Positions 19,198 through 29,700 of a stretch of DNA of 64,000 bases are shown here, one piece after another (position 1 is the stretch's first letter; every line of letters starts with the position of its first letter). The notes under the pieces were generated by a model. That model saw only the letters and a program-made list of their open reading frames with translations. It ran no database searches and was not told the DNA's origin. Both the position numbers and the translations under genes were made by a program. Origin of the DNA: an uncultured Oscillospiraceae bacterium (GTDB taxonomy: Bacteria > Bacillota > Clostridia > Oscillospirales > Ruminococcaceae); assembly GCA_900539195.1 (NCBI GenBank), contig UQBC01000002.1, forward strand, positions 65,306 through 129,305. Reading direction: 5' to 3'.

Positions 19198-20320
19198 AGG
19201 GAGTTTCCTTTCTGACAAATGACGGTATCTGGTGGGTTATGCAATGGATATTGCCGCCGCCGATAAGTATATCACGGGCGTATATCTGTATTATCTCACG
19301 GTCGGGGAATACCTTCTGTACTTCACTCTTTGCTCTGAGGTCATATTCTGTATTCTCACCGCCGAAAGCGGGCATTACCACTGTCTTATTGCCTATATAA
19401 AGATTTACATAGCTTGCGCTAAGCGGGCTTACGGTATCTCTTGTAGGCTCGCCGTCAAACAGGTCAAGACCTGCGACTTCTTCCTCGGTCATATATATCG
19501 GCCTTGGCATAGCGAGCTTTACAACGTCTATCTTTCTGCCGAGTGCGTCCGTGCTGTTTTCAAGCACGTCAAGGCAGGCTCGGCACATCTTGTACTGTTC
19601 GCTTGTTTCGTCCTCGCACCACGATAAAAGCACGGTGTGGGGAGCGGCGAACACGCAGATATTGTCAACGTGTTCGTTTGTTTCATCGCCCAGTATACCG
19701 CCCGGAAGCCATATTACTTTTTTTGCACCGAGACCCTCGCAGAGATTTTCTTCGATTTCCGCTTTTGACAGCTGAGGATTTCTTCCTGCGCTGAGCAGAC
19801 ACGCTTCAGTGGTAAGAATCGTACCCTCGCCGTCAGCGCTTATACTTCCGCCCTCAAGAACGAAGTCGCTGAAGTCATACACATCGACATCGAGCATATC
19901 GCAGACCTTGCGTGCTATCTTGTTATCCTTGTCCCACGGAAAATAAAGTCCGTCAGAAAGGCCGCCCCACGCATTGAAATACCAGTCCACACCACGCATA
20001 TCGCCCTTATCGTTCACGACAAACTCGGGGGAAACATCTCTCGCCCACGCATCGTCAGAGGACATCTCGACAACACGGATATGAGGGGGGAGCATTCTGC
20101 GTGCGTTCTCATACTGTTCAAATGAGGCAAGAACGGTGACCTTTTCGCTTTTTGCAATGGCGCAGGCAACCTCGCAGAACGCTTTTTTTGCCTTTACGCC
20201 GCCGTACTGCCACGAATCCGGCCGCTCGGGGAATATTATTATACAGCCGCTGTGCGAGGAAAATTCCGCAGGCATACGGTAGCCGTCAATGAGCGGCGTT
20301 GAGTCGGAAATAATCTTCAA
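19187..20320 (-). CDS. aguA: Agmatine deiminase
   Basis: 377 residues of the peptidyl-arginine-deiminase-like guanidine-modifying family. It begins with a PAEFSSHSGCIIIFPERPDSW-type motif, contains MSSDDAWARDVSPEFV, and ends with GGGNIHCITHQIP, which carries the catalytic Cys. It hydrolyses agmatine to N-carbamoylputrescine and ammonia. The start is TTG at 20318-20320, preceded by AAGGAG at 6-7 nt; no ATG fits the family N-terminus better. It lies 21 nt after iorB and overlaps aguB, so it is part of an iorAB-aguAB transcript. Confidence 0.93.
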   Translation of the reverse strand: MKIISDSTPLIDGYRMPAEFSSHSGCIIIFPERPDSWQYGGVKAKKAFCEVACAIAKSEKVTVLASFEQYENARRMLPPHIRVVEMSSDDAWARDVSPEFVVNDKGDMRGVDWYFNAWGGLSDGLYFPWDKDNKIARKVCDMLDVDVYDFSDFVLEGGSISADGEGTILTTEACLLSAGRNPQLSKAEIEENLCEGLGAKKVIWLPGGILGDETNEHVDNICVFAAPHTVLLSWCEDETSEQYKMCRACLDVLENSTDALGRKIDVVKLAMPRPIYMTEEEVAGLDLFDGEPTRDTVSPLSASYVNLYIGNKTVVMPAFGGENTEYDLRAKSEVQKVFPDREIIQIYARDILIGGGNIHCITHQIPSFVRKETPYDK

Positions 20321-20341
20321 GAAAAGCTCCTTTTTGAACGC

Positions 20342-20917
20342 TTACATATCTCTGCCGAGATCGAAAGCCTTTTCGTTTATCTCTATAACCTTTGCGGGTA
20401 CGCACTTTTCAACTGCCTTTTTCCAAGCGTCAAGCTCAATTCCGGGAAGTACCTTTGAAAGAACGCCCATAAGCACAACGTTAACAGCTCTTGCACTGCC
20501 GGCTTTTTCTGCGGCTGAGAGAGCGTCAACTGCGATAATGTTTATACCCATAGCCTTTATCTTGTCGATAATGCCGTCGGGATATTCAGCCGCACCCGTG
20601 ATAACGGGCATAGGGCTTATCTTCTGTGTGTTTGTGATTATTGTACCGCCTTTTTTGAGGTATGATACATAACGTGCGGCTTCAAGCTGTTCAAAGCTTA
20701 CTATCATATCAGCCTGACCCTTTTCTATAACGGGGCTGTATACCTTTTCGCCGTATCTTATATATGTTACGACAGAACCGCCACGCTGTGACATTCCGTG
20801 TACTTCGCTTACCTTAACCTCATAGCCTGCCGTGCCGAGAACACTGCCGAGTATACGGCTTGCAAGAAGTGTACCCTGTCCGCCAACGCCGACTATCATT
20901 ATTGATTTTGTTTCCAT
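20342..20917 (-). CDS. iorB: Indolepyruvate ferredoxin oxidoreductase, beta subunit
   Basis: 191 residues of the gamma-type 2-oxoacid oxidoreductase domain: it begins with SIMIVGVGGQGTLLAS, followed by VSEVHGMSQRGGSVVTYIRYG, both hallmarks of IorB. With IorA it oxidises indolepyruvate and other aryl pyruvates to aryl-acetyl-CoA, reducing ferredoxin. AAAGGA lies 8 nt before the ATG. It follows iorA by about 20 nt. Aromatic amino acid fermentation in anaerobes is the usual role. Confidence 0.93.
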   Translation of the reverse strand: METKSIMIVGVGGQGTLLASRILGSVLGTAGYEVKVSEVHGMSQRGGSVVTYIRYGEKVYSPVIEKGQADMIVSFEQLEAARYVSYLKKGGTIITNTQKISPMPVITGAAEYPDGIIDKIKAMGINIIAVDALSAAEKAGSARAVNVVLMGVLSKVLPGIELDAWKKAVEKCVPAKVIEINEKAFDLGRDM

Positions 20918-20937
20918 AGCTATATTCCTTTCAGAGC

Positions 20938-22671
20938 TTATTCCTTGATAGCGTCAAACTTACAGAGCTGTTCGCACAGTCCGCAGCCTACGCACAGGGT
21001 ATTGTCGATAGTGATGCACTTGTCGCCTGAAACCAGTGCGGGACAGCCTATTCTCATACAGGACTTGCAGTTCTTGCACTTGTCGGCATCTATATGGAAC
21101 GGAGGCTTGTGCTTTACGGTCTTGAGCAGAGCGCAGGGCTTGCGTGCGATTATGAGCGAAGGCTCAGCCTTTGCAAGCTCCTCCTTTATAACTCTTTCGG
21201 TTTCGGCAAGGTCGCCGGGGTTTACAACTGTAACGCTGTTTATGCCGATAGCGTGAGCGAGTGCTTCAAGGTTAACGGCAGATGCGGGATCGCCGTATAT
21301 GTTCTTGCCGTTTGCGGGGTTGTTCTGGTGACCTGTCATACCTGTGATGCTGTTATCAAGCACGATAACGGTAGAATTACTGCGGTTGTATGCAATGTCA
21401 ACAAGGCTCGTGATACCGCTGTGCATAAATGTGCTGTCACCGATAACGGCTACCGCCTTGCCCTCGTATTCGCCCTTTCTGCCCTTGTTGAAGCCGTGCA
21501 GACCGCTTATGCTTGCGCCCATACATACTGTCGTGTCGATCGCACTGAGAGGAGCGGCGGCACCGAGTGTGTAACAGCCTATATCGCCGCTTACCATAAC
21601 GCCGAGCTTTTTGAGTATGTAGAATACGCCTCTGTGGGGACATCCTGCGCAGAGTACGGGAGGACGAACGGGTATCTCGGCATCAAGAGTCTGCCATTCG
21701 TCCTTTTCACCGAGAACGACCTGTCTTACTTTGCTCTGGAAGTATTCGCCCTGAAGGGTGAACAGCTCCTTGCCCTTTACGTCAATGCCGTTCTTGCGGC
21801 AGTGTGTTTCGATAACATCGTCAAGCTCTTCGATAACATAGAGCGTCTTTACCTTAGCGGCAAAGTCCTTTATCAGCTTTACGGGCAGAGGGTTTACCAT
21901 ACCGAGCTTTAAGTAGCTTGCCTTGTCGCCCAGCGCTTCCTTTGCGTACTGGTAGCAGATACCCGATGTGATAACGCCTATCTCGTCACCGTTCATCTCG
22001 ACAGTGTTTATGCCCGATGTTTCGGCATATTCGATAAGGTCTAGTGTACGCTGTTCAACAACAACGTGTTTCTTTATAGCGTTTGCGGGAACCATTACGT
22101 TCTTTGCAATATTCTTCTTGTATTCGGGGATAGTGTGGGGAATTCTGTCCGCTGTTGTTACAGCCGACTGAGAGTGGCTTACTCTTGTTGTAAGTCTAAG
22201 AATTACGGGAGTATCGAACTTTTCCGAAATCTCATAAGCGAGCTTTGCGTAGTCCTTGCACTCCTGTGAGTCGGACGGTTCGAGCATAGGAACCTTAGCG
22301 CCGATGGCATAGTGGCGTGAGTCCTGCTCGTTCTGTGAGCTGTGCATACCGGGGTCATCGGCTACGGCAAGCACCATACCGCCGTTTACGCCTGTGTAGC
22401 TTGCTGTGAAAAGAGGGTCAGCCGCTACGTTAAGACCAACGTGCTTCATAGCGCAGAAGCTTCTTGCGCCTGCAATACTTGCGCCTATTGCGACCTCGCA
22501 GGCTACCTTCTCGTTGGGCGCCCATTCACAGTACATTTCGTCCTCGGGGTATTTTGACGAAAATTCGGTTATCTCGGTGCTGGGTGTGCCGGGGTAGCTT
22601 GATATAACGCTGACTCCTGCCTCGTAAAGACCTCTTGCGACCGCCTGATTACCTAACATTAATTCAGACAT
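20938..22671 (-). CDS. iorA: Indolepyruvate ferredoxin oxidoreductase, alpha subunit
   Basis: 577 residues. The N-terminal pyrimidine-like domain starts with MLGNQAVARGLYEAGV and SSYPGTPSTEI; the central ThDP-binding region has CAGCPHRGVFY and GDIGCYTLG...MGASIS, with VIGDSTFMHSG as the ThDP/Mg loop. The C-terminus carries a ferredoxin-like domain with two 4Fe-4S motifs (CKNCKSCMRIGCP and CVGCGLCEQLCKF). This is the full IorA domain order. It is the first gene of the operon iorA-iorB-aguA-aguB, with a leader of roughly 100 nt. Confidence 0.95.
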   Translation of the reverse strand: MSELMLGNQAVARGLYEAGVSVISSYPGTPSTEITEFSSKYPEDEMYCEWAPNEKVACEVAIGASIAGARSFCAMKHVGLNVAADPLFTASYTGVNGGMVLAVADDPGMHSSQNEQDSRHYAIGAKVPMLEPSDSQECKDYAKLAYEISEKFDTPVILRLTTRVSHSQSAVTTADRIPHTIPEYKKNIAKNVMVPANAIKKHVVVEQRTLDLIEYAETSGINTVEMNGDEIGVITSGICYQYAKEALGDKASYLKLGMVNPLPVKLIKDFAAKVKTLYVIEELDDVIETHCRKNGIDVKGKELFTLQGEYFQSKVRQVVLGEKDEWQTLDAEIPVRPPVLCAGCPHRGVFYILKKLGVMVSGDIGCYTLGAAAPLSAIDTTVCMGASISGLHGFNKGRKGEYEGKAVAVIGDSTFMHSGITSLVDIAYNRSNSTVIVLDNSITGMTGHQNNPANGKNIYGDPASAVNLEALAHAIGINSVTVVNPGDLAETERVIKEELAKAEPSLIIARKPCALLKTVKHKPPFHIDADKCKNCKSCMRIGCPALVSGDKCITIDNTLCVGCGLCEQLCKFDAIKE

Positions 22672-22781
22672 AAGATGTTTCCTTTCAAAAATGCAGGGAC
22701 GGCATACGCTGTCCCGTGTGATGATAATTTCACCGTTCGTTTTCCGTTCCGGACGGTGACGAACAATTGATTTGCTACTAT

Positions 22782-22810
22782 ATTATACTACATTTTTTCC
22801 GGGATGTAAA
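22782..22810 (-). promoter_or_regulatory. Promoter of the iorAB-aguAB operon
   Basis: Minus strand TTTACA (22805-22810), 17-nt spacer, TATAAT (22782-22787). The leader between it and iorA contains a GGGACAGC/GCCGTCCC-type small hairpin near 22698-22714 without a T-run. Confidence 0.65.
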
Positions 22811-23009
22811 GAATTTGTTGAAAATGAGCGGAAAGGAAGGAAAATATCGGCGGTGTACTGGAAAAGGGACAGGAAATGTGGTATTATATGAATGTATGAT
22901 AAAACTTTTATAGTTGATTTTAAAAACAATTAGGCGTTTTGTGATAGATTGCTTTTCAGGATAACACTTCTCGGGTACGCTATTCTATGTGATAACGTTG
23001 CTGCTATTA

Positions 23010-23086
23010 ACGAGGGAAAGAACCAAAGGGAACAGGACTAGGGACTTGGCAGCCCCTCTCCCTATCCCTTAGGTTCTCTCCCTCGT
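23010..23086. repeat. 77-nt imperfect palindrome (candidate structured RNA or palindromic element)
   Basis: Four stacked stems pair in order: ACGAGGGA (23010-23017) with TCCCTCGT (23079-23086); AGAACC (23019-23024) with GGTTCT (23072-23077); AAGGGA (23026-23031) with TCCCTT (23065-23070); TAGGGA (23039-23044) with TCCCTA (23059-23064). That gives 26 bp with single mismatches, a 7-nt one-sided bulge and a 14-nt loop. Confidence 0.6.
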
Positions 23087-23186
23087 GGCTCCCTCTTTCC
23101 TTACCCACACCCACACCCCGCTAGGGTGTTGGCTAAACTCGTATAGCCTCCCGGATATCGTATATTCTGTAAGTTCGGGAACGCTT

Positions 23187-23240
23187 AACGCTACATGTCC
23201 GCAGTTTTAGTACATATATCTCAGGTTTGTAGCGTTTTTT
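23187..23240 (+). terminator. Terminator-like stem upstream of addB
   Basis: AACGCTAC (23187-23194) pairs with GTAGCGTT (23229-23236), followed by TTTT. The loop is long (34 nt) and may fold further. No gene ends just upstream on the plus strand, so it may end a non-coding transcript. Confidence 0.4.
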
Positions 23241-23346
23241 GAAAGGTTAATGTTGGTGCAGTTGCACTGATACACTCACGAAATTATTATTTACACGGAG
23301 TCTGAGAAATTGTTTTTGGCAATTGCTTTAAAAATAAAAAAGCTAT

Positions 23347-23376
23347 TTGTTAAATTTAGTTACCGATATATATAAA
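23347..23376 (+). promoter_or_regulatory. Possible addB promoter
   Basis: TTGTTA (23347-23352) followed by TATATA/TATAAA (23369-23376) with 16-18 nt between. The surrounding sequence is AT-rich, so a chance match is possible. Confidence 0.35.
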
Positions 23377-23395
23377 TAAATACGGAGGGCGTAAT

Positions 23396-26300
23396 ATGGC
23401 ACACATAATTTCGGGTGCCGCAGGAAGCGGCAAGACAACGGCGTTATATTCACTTCTGAAAACCGACAAGGGCAACAAGATACTGCTTGTACCCGATCAG
23501 TTTGTGTTTGAGAGTGAGCGCAGGGTAGCTGACGAACTCGGCGAAAAGACCTCGGACATAACCGTTACCGGCTTTATGTCGCTGTCGGAACAGATACTTA
23601 AAAAATACTGTCCGAGAAAGACTTACGCTGATAACACGGCAAAGCTTGCCATAATGAGCAGGGCGATAAAGTCGCTGTCACAGTCTTTCAGCTTTTACGG
23701 AAGCGCTGCAAGGAAGCCCGGCTTTGTGTCGGTGTGCCTTTCCGGTGTTGACACGCTGAAAAATGCAGGAATATCCCCGCAGAGAATGTATGATCTTATA
23801 TCGGCTGACGATACGGCAAGCTCCGCTCCCACACATTTTACCGATAAGATGCACGATATCGCACTTTTCTACAGTCTTTATGACAAAATGCTGACTGAGC
23901 TTTATGACGACAGGCAGGATAACCTTCTGCTTGCGGCAAGGGCAATAGAAGAGAACGACTGCTTCCCCGAAAATACAAGAGTATACATAGACGGCTTTGA
24001 CAGCTTTTCGGGAGCGCAGAAGGAATTTCTGCGAGCTATGGCAGACAAGGGCGTCGATTTTACCGTTGCCGTCTGCACGGATGACAGCGGAGCGGAAATA
24101 TTCTCAGAGTGCGACAAGACAAAAGCACTGTTTGAAAATAAATATGCTATGGACTGCGGAAAGCCGCAGAAGACTGAATATACAAAGCTCGGTAACAGCG
24201 CCGTAAGGTATAAGAACGATACGCTGAGAGTACTTCGTGACTTTCTGCAAGGAGAAAAAGCCGAAAAGCCCGCAGATTCGCACGGGATAACGCTTGCATA
24301 CTCTCACAATATGAGCGGAGAGGCTGATTTTGTATGTGCAAATATCAGAAAGCTTGTACGCTATGAGGGCTATAGATACTCGGACATTGCGGTTATATGT
24401 GCCGCTCCGGCAAAATACAGGGACGCTGTACGTTCAGCGGCGCTCAGATATGAAGTGCCGATGTTTGTAGACCTGCCCGAACCCGTATCTGAAAAACCGC
24501 TTCTGCGCTATCTTGACTGCCTGCTTTGTGCCGCAGAAGACCCGAGGGGAATAAATATTATAAGATATATCAGGAGCGGATTTGCAAGAATACCTTCTGA
24601 TAAAAAAGAGGGAAAGACCGTGCCGCTGACGCTGAGGGATCAGCATATAACGGAAGAATATGCGAACCGTTGGGATCTGAAAAACAGAAGATGGGACAGA
24701 CCGTTCCCCCATATTACCGATGACGTTGAAAGGACAGTTGAAAATATCCGTGACAAGACAGTCACCCCGCTGATACAGTTTGAAAAATCCGTGCGTAATG
24801 CCGGCGGCAAGGAGCTTGTAAAGCGCTTTGCCGAATTTCTGTTTGACAAGGCGGATATAAGTGCGGCTATACAGGGTAAGTGTCAGGACAACAGCACAAG
24901 ACAGCTCCGCTATGTAAAGGAGCTTACCGAGGAATACAACAACCTGTGGCGCAGCGTGTCGGATATGCTGACATCGCTGTATGAAACACTTGACGATACT
25001 CCTATGACTATCGGAGAACTTGCGGCGCTTATCCGCACCTGCTCGGCGCAGATAAATCTTTCACGTCCGCCCAAGGTGCTCGACAGCGTGCTTTTCGGCG
25101 ACCCTGCAAGAACAAGGAGCAGAGATGTACGCGCCGTGTTCGTTATGGGAGCGGCTGATAGTGCGTTCCCTGAAATACCGGACGATGAAAAGGGCATATT
25201 CACGGCAGGCGACAGCGAGCTTTTAGCGCAGAGCGGACTTGACATAAACGAGGACGAGGAAGCAAAATATTCACTTGCTGTGCTCGACTGCTACAAGGCG
25301 CTCACGCTTGCCGGAGAAAAGCTGTTTGTAACATTTGCGGGTGAGCCGGAAAATGCGTCCGAATATGTCGGAGAGATAGCGAAACTTATAAGAACGGGTA
25401 TTGTAAGCATAGACGACCTGCCGCCGCTGTATCTTATGGAAAGCGCAAAATCGGCTGACAGACAGTATGTGCTTAACGGCAAGGCGCTTACCGCACCGCA
25501 GAAAAGAGCAACGGCTGAGGCGCTGTCGGAATGCGGCAGGGAGAATACGGCTATATCAAAAATAAATGCAGTAGCAAAGAGAATGTCAGACGGCGCTGAC
25601 GTTCACAGAATAGGGCAGACGGCTAAGCTTGTTTTCCCGTCAACGGCGCTTTCGCCGACAGCAATAGAAAAGCTGAACGGTTGCAAGTTCTCGTACTTCT
25701 TACAGTATGGTATGGGACTGAGAAGTCCGTCCGATATAACTATGAGCGCCGTAAACTACGGCAGTATTATGCACTACATTATGAAATACAGCTTTGAAAG
25801 ACTGTATGCAGACGCTAAGGACAAGGGAAATCCTCACGCCGATGACAGCAGGATAACACAGCTGATAGCCGAGGCTATGGCAGAGTACCGTGAAAAATAT
25901 CTGCTCGGCGAAAGCGAGATGAGCGCAAAGTTCAACACACTGTACCGAGCGCTTTCAACGGCGGCATTCTATCTGCTGAAATATATGACCGCCGAGCTTG
26001 AAAACAGCCGCTTTGTACCGACATATTTTGAGCTTACGCTGTCAAAGGCTTCATCTGAAAATAATTTTGACGTATCGCCGTACAGCTTTGATATAACGCT
26101 TGACGACGGAAGCACACAGACGGTTACGATAGGCGGAACGGTAGACAGGGTGGATATGGCGTACTGTGATGACGGAAGCCGTCAGATAAGGGTAATAGAC
26201 TATAAGACAGGAAAAAAGGAAGCAAGTCTGAGCCGTATCTACTACGGACTGGATCTCCAGTTGCTTTTGTACCTGCTGACGCTCAGCGATAACAATAAGG

Positions 26301-26779
26301 ATAACGGTTGTCAGCCGTCTGCGGCTGTGTATTATCCTGCGGGAACAACTCCGCTTAAGGATATAAAAGACCCGTCGGAAGAGCTTAAAAGAGGAATGTG
26401 GCTTGACAGTCACAGAGAAACAGGCTTTGCCGTTGAAGGTACACAACAGGAGCTTGAACGTGACAATTACAACGGAAAATACATTGACCAGAACGGTAAG
26501 CAGAAGTGCGATTGCCTTTACAGTGCAACAACTATCGAAAAAGCAAAGCTTGCAAACCTTGAGAGCAGAATAGCAAAGGTTATAAAGGAAAACGCAGGCA
26601 AGGTAAAGAGCGGCTGTGTTGACGCAAAGCCGCTGTCGGAAAAAGGTAAGCTGATCTCCTGCAAATACTGCGAATATAATGACATATGCGGCGCAGGAAT
26701 ATCGTCTGCTACAGATGTTGATTCCGATGAGGCGACCGCATTCGGCGAAGATATAGTACTCAGCAAAGAAAGCAAGTAA
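23396..26779 (+). CDS. addB: ATP-dependent helicase/deoxyribonuclease subunit B
   Basis: 1127 residues, close to the usual 1150. The N-terminus has a Walker A motif GAAGSGKTT (residues 6-15) of the AddB UvrD-like fold. The C-terminal third contains the RecB-family nuclease core (GGTVDRVDMAYCDD...RVIDYKTGKK) and the iron-sulfur cysteines: LNGCKFSYFLQYG and CKYCEYNDIC near the end, which with the upstream Cys form the Fe-S staple. AddAB resects double-strand breaks and loads recombinase at Chi. Ribosome binding site CGGAGGG. It is followed after 13 nt by addA. Confidence 0.95.
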   Translation: MAHIISGAAGSGKTTALYSLLKTDKGNKILLVPDQFVFESERRVADELGEKTSDITVTGFMSLSEQILKKYCPRKTYADNTAKLAIMSRAIKSLSQSFSFYGSAARKPGFVSVCLSGVDTLKNAGISPQRMYDLISADDTASSAPTHFTDKMHDIALFYSLYDKMLTELYDDRQDNLLLAARAIEENDCFPENTRVYIDGFDSFSGAQKEFLRAMADKGVDFTVAVCTDDSGAEIFSECDKTKALFENKYAMDCGKPQKTEYTKLGNSAVRYKNDTLRVLRDFLQGEKAEKPADSHGITLAYSHNMSGEADFVCANIRKLVRYEGYRYSDIAVICAAPAKYRDAVRSAALRYEVPMFVDLPEPVSEKPLLRYLDCLLCAAEDPRGINIIRYIRSGFARIPSDKKEGKTVPLTLRDQHITEEYANRWDLKNRRWDRPFPHITDDVERTVENIRDKTVTPLIQFEKSVRNAGGKELVKRFAEFLFDKADISAAIQGKCQDNSTRQLRYVKELTEEYNNLWRSVSDMLTSLYETLDDTPMTIGELAALIRTCSAQINLSRPPKVLDSVLFGDPARTRSRDVRAVFVMGAADSAFPEIPDDEKGIFTAGDSELLAQSGLDINEDEEAKYSLAVLDCYKALTLAGEKLFVTFAGEPENASEYVGEIAKLIRTGIVSIDDLPPLYLMESAKSADRQYVLNGKALTAPQKRATAEALSECGRENTAISKINAVAKRMSDGADVHRIGQTAKLVFPSTALSPTAIEKLNGCKFSYFLQYGMGLRSPSDITMSAVNYGSIMHYIMKYSFERLYADAKDKGNPHADDSRITQLIAEAMAEYREKYLLGESEMSAKFNTLYRALSTAAFYLLKYMTAELENSRFVPTYFELTLSKASSENNFDVSPYSFDITLDDGSTQTVTIGGTVDRVDMAYCDDGSRQIRVIDYKTGKKEASLSRIYYGLDLQLLLYLLTLSDNNKDNGCQPSAAVYYPAGTTPLKDIKDPSEELKRGMWLDSHRETGFAVEGTQQELERDNYNGKYIDQNGKQKCDCLYSATTIEKAKLANLESRIAKVIKENAGKVKSGCVDAKPLSEKGKLISCKYCEYNDICGAGISSATDVDSDEATAFGEDIVLSKESK

Positions 26780-26792
26780 GGAGGGGATAAAT

Positions 26793-29700
26793 ATGAATTA
26801 CACAGACGCACAGAACAGGGCTATAGAGCAGGGCAGACACCCCGCTATAGTATCGGCGGGTGCAGGAAGCGGAAAGACCGCTGTACTTACACAGCGTGTG
26901 GTGAGAATGGTGTGCGACAGGGAGAATCCTCTCGACCCGTCAAAGATAGCGGTGGTTACATTCACCGACAAGGCGGCAGGAGAACTCAGAGCAAGGCTTG
27001 ACAAGCTTATGCGTGAGCGTGCGGCTAATGCGGAAAATGCCGATGACGTGTTATTCCTGCGCCGTCAGAGAAACAGACTGCGCAAGGCGAGAATATCGAC
27101 TATCAGTTCGTTCTGCTTTACTCTTATAAGGGAGAATATTGACCTTGCCAAAAATCTTGCGGCAGGCTTTTCAATCATGGACGAAACCCGTGCGAACGCA
27201 CTCAGGAATGCGGTACTTGATTATGTACTGGAGGATTTTTATCTTAATGCCGACAGCGCCGACAAAGATGTAATACTCGAAAACTATATACAGAAAAACG
27301 ATTCCGACCTCAGGAGCATTATCCTTTTTGTGTACGCAAAATCGCTCAATCACACCGACCCGGAAAGTTGGCTTTCGTACAGCGATGATGCGGAAATACA
27401 AAACAATATAAAGCTGAATCTTATTGAAAAGGTCTGCTACTACGCAAAGCGTTTTGATGAAGAAATTTCCGCAATGCGGAAAGCTATTGAAAACTATGAG
27501 GGCAGTAATGTCGATAAGCATGCGGCATATGCGGACACATTGGAAAATGTCTATGGCAAGGCTATAAAGAAACTGGTTGAGAATAACTGTTGCGTAACAG
27601 AAGAGATAACTGCGCTTTTACAGACAAGCTTCGGCACAACACCTCCGGACAGAAGTAAAGAGAAACTGGTCGGAGCGCACAGAAAAGCGGCAAAGAGCAT
27701 TTTTGAGGACAATATATACAAGACCTGTCTTAAAATATCATCTTTTGACGATGATATGAGTAAGAGCCTGCCGGCTGTAACTGTACTCAAAGAGCTTGTG
27801 ATAAAGTTCGGCAGAAAGTACGCCGAGGAAAAACGCAGTCGCAACAGCGCAGACTTTTCAGACGCAGAAAGAGAGCTGTACGGTATTCTTGTCGACAATC
27901 CGGAAGTCGGACAGAGAATAGGATTACAGCTGATAATAGTAGATGAATTTCAGGACAGCAACCGATTGCAGTATGAGATATTCAGACACCTGTCGGATAA
28001 TCTTGACGGGCTGTATTTTGTCGGCGATATCAAGCAGTCGATATACGGCTTCAGAGGTGCACAGCCTGAGGTTTTCTCCGAGATATGCGCCTCACCCGAA
28101 TTTGACGTGCTGCCGTTGAACGAAAATTTCCGCAGTGACAAGAGTGTTATCGACGGTATCAACACACTGTTCGACCGTATGATGACCGAAAAGACCGGCG
28201 GAGTTGACTATGAGAAGAACGGCAGGCTTGTCTGCGGACTTGATAAAGACGGTACAGCCGTAATAAATCCCGAGGATATGACTGAGGTGTGCGTTATTAC
28301 ACCGCAGACGGGTAGTGCCGCCGAGAGTGAAGCCGTATATGTGGCGTCAAGGATACGCAGTATGATAGACAGCGGATATAAGGTAGGCAAGGAGAAAAGA
28401 CCCTGTACCGAGGACGATTTTGCTATAATAATGCGTTCTCCGGTCAATAAGGTTGAAATATTTGCAGAGGCGGTAAGGGCGCAGGGACTTAACGTTACAT
28501 TCCCCCAGAAAGAAAAGCTTGCGGAGTGTTCCGAAATAAGATTGATGCTTTCACTGCTCAAGGTAATAAACGACCCGTACGATGATATAAGTCTTGCAAA
28601 GGTGCTTATGTCGCCGCTGTATTGCTTTACGGCTGAAGAGATGGCAAGGCTCAGGACGGGAACATTCGGCTTTGATATACCGGCTCTTGAAAAAGCCTGC
28701 CCCGATGAGCTTGAACGCTATTCATGCGGCAGAGATAATCCCGGCTGTATGAAGAAAAAGCCGTTGTACAGCTGTTTAAGACTTGCGGCATATGGCTATG
28801 ACACGTCCGGATATCCTGCTTTGTATTCTCTTACAAAGGATACAGCGCCGTCTGAAAGATGCGCCGGTTTTTTAAGCGACCTTGACGGTTTCAGGGATAC
28901 CGCCGCGGCGTCTTCGCCACACGAGCTTATACGCATTATATACGATACCATATCCGCACCCGAGCTTCTGTCGGTGGGCGATGACCCTGCGTCAAAGCAG
29001 GCAAACCTTGAACTTCTGATATCGTATGCCCGTGACTACTGCGACTTCAGGGACGGAGGAACTCTGGGCGACTTCATTTACAATATAGAGAATATGAGCG
29101 GTTCGCTTAATGCGGCGTCCTCTGCAAGCAATCACGGGGTAAAGATAATGTCGGTGCACGCGTCAAAGGGATTGCAGTTTCCTGTGGTTTTTGTAAGTGA
29201 CTGTTCGCATCAGTTCAGTTACCGGGATTACAACGGAGATATCATAATCAGTGAAGAATACGGTATAAGCACAAAGAGCGTTGACATATCGACTATGAGT
29301 AAGATACCGTCGCCTGCATATCATGCGGCATCGCTTGAAATAAAGGCAGGGCTGTTCAGCGAGGAGATGCGGCTGTTATATGTTGCGGCAACCAGAGCCG
29401 AAAATAAGCTTATATTCACCGGCACGAAAAAGATAGACGACAAAGATTATGACAAGCTTGATGTTGCCGTTCCCGGTCGCAAAAAGGCAAAGTGCTATGA
29501 TTCAAAATATATCTTATGGCTTCTTGAAGTGCTGTCCTGCGAATGCGACAGGGTTGACGACAGAAAAAGGGGCATTATAGAATTCGGTGATGTCAGATAT
29601 CAGTTCTATCCGCTTTGCGAAAACAATGATAACGGAGATAGCACCGCCGTATCAGAAAGCAACGTTTCTGAACCTGCATCAGCGGAAGAAACTGAAACGG

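Larger units (their letters stand above)
22811..23395. other. Gene-free intergenic island
   Basis: No supported ORF lies between the iorA promoter and addB. The stretch is unusually pyrimidine-rich in 23045-23115 and holds a long hairpin (23010-23086), a small stem ACACCC/GGGTGT near 23110-23128 and a terminator-like stem (23187-23240). It could be a structured RNA gene or a decayed palindromic mobile element. Confidence 0.5.

Noticed and set aside
23010..23240. RNase P, tmRNA or SRP RNA in the addB upstream island
   Set aside because: None of the conserved cores of these RNAs could be found by eye; left as an unassigned structure.
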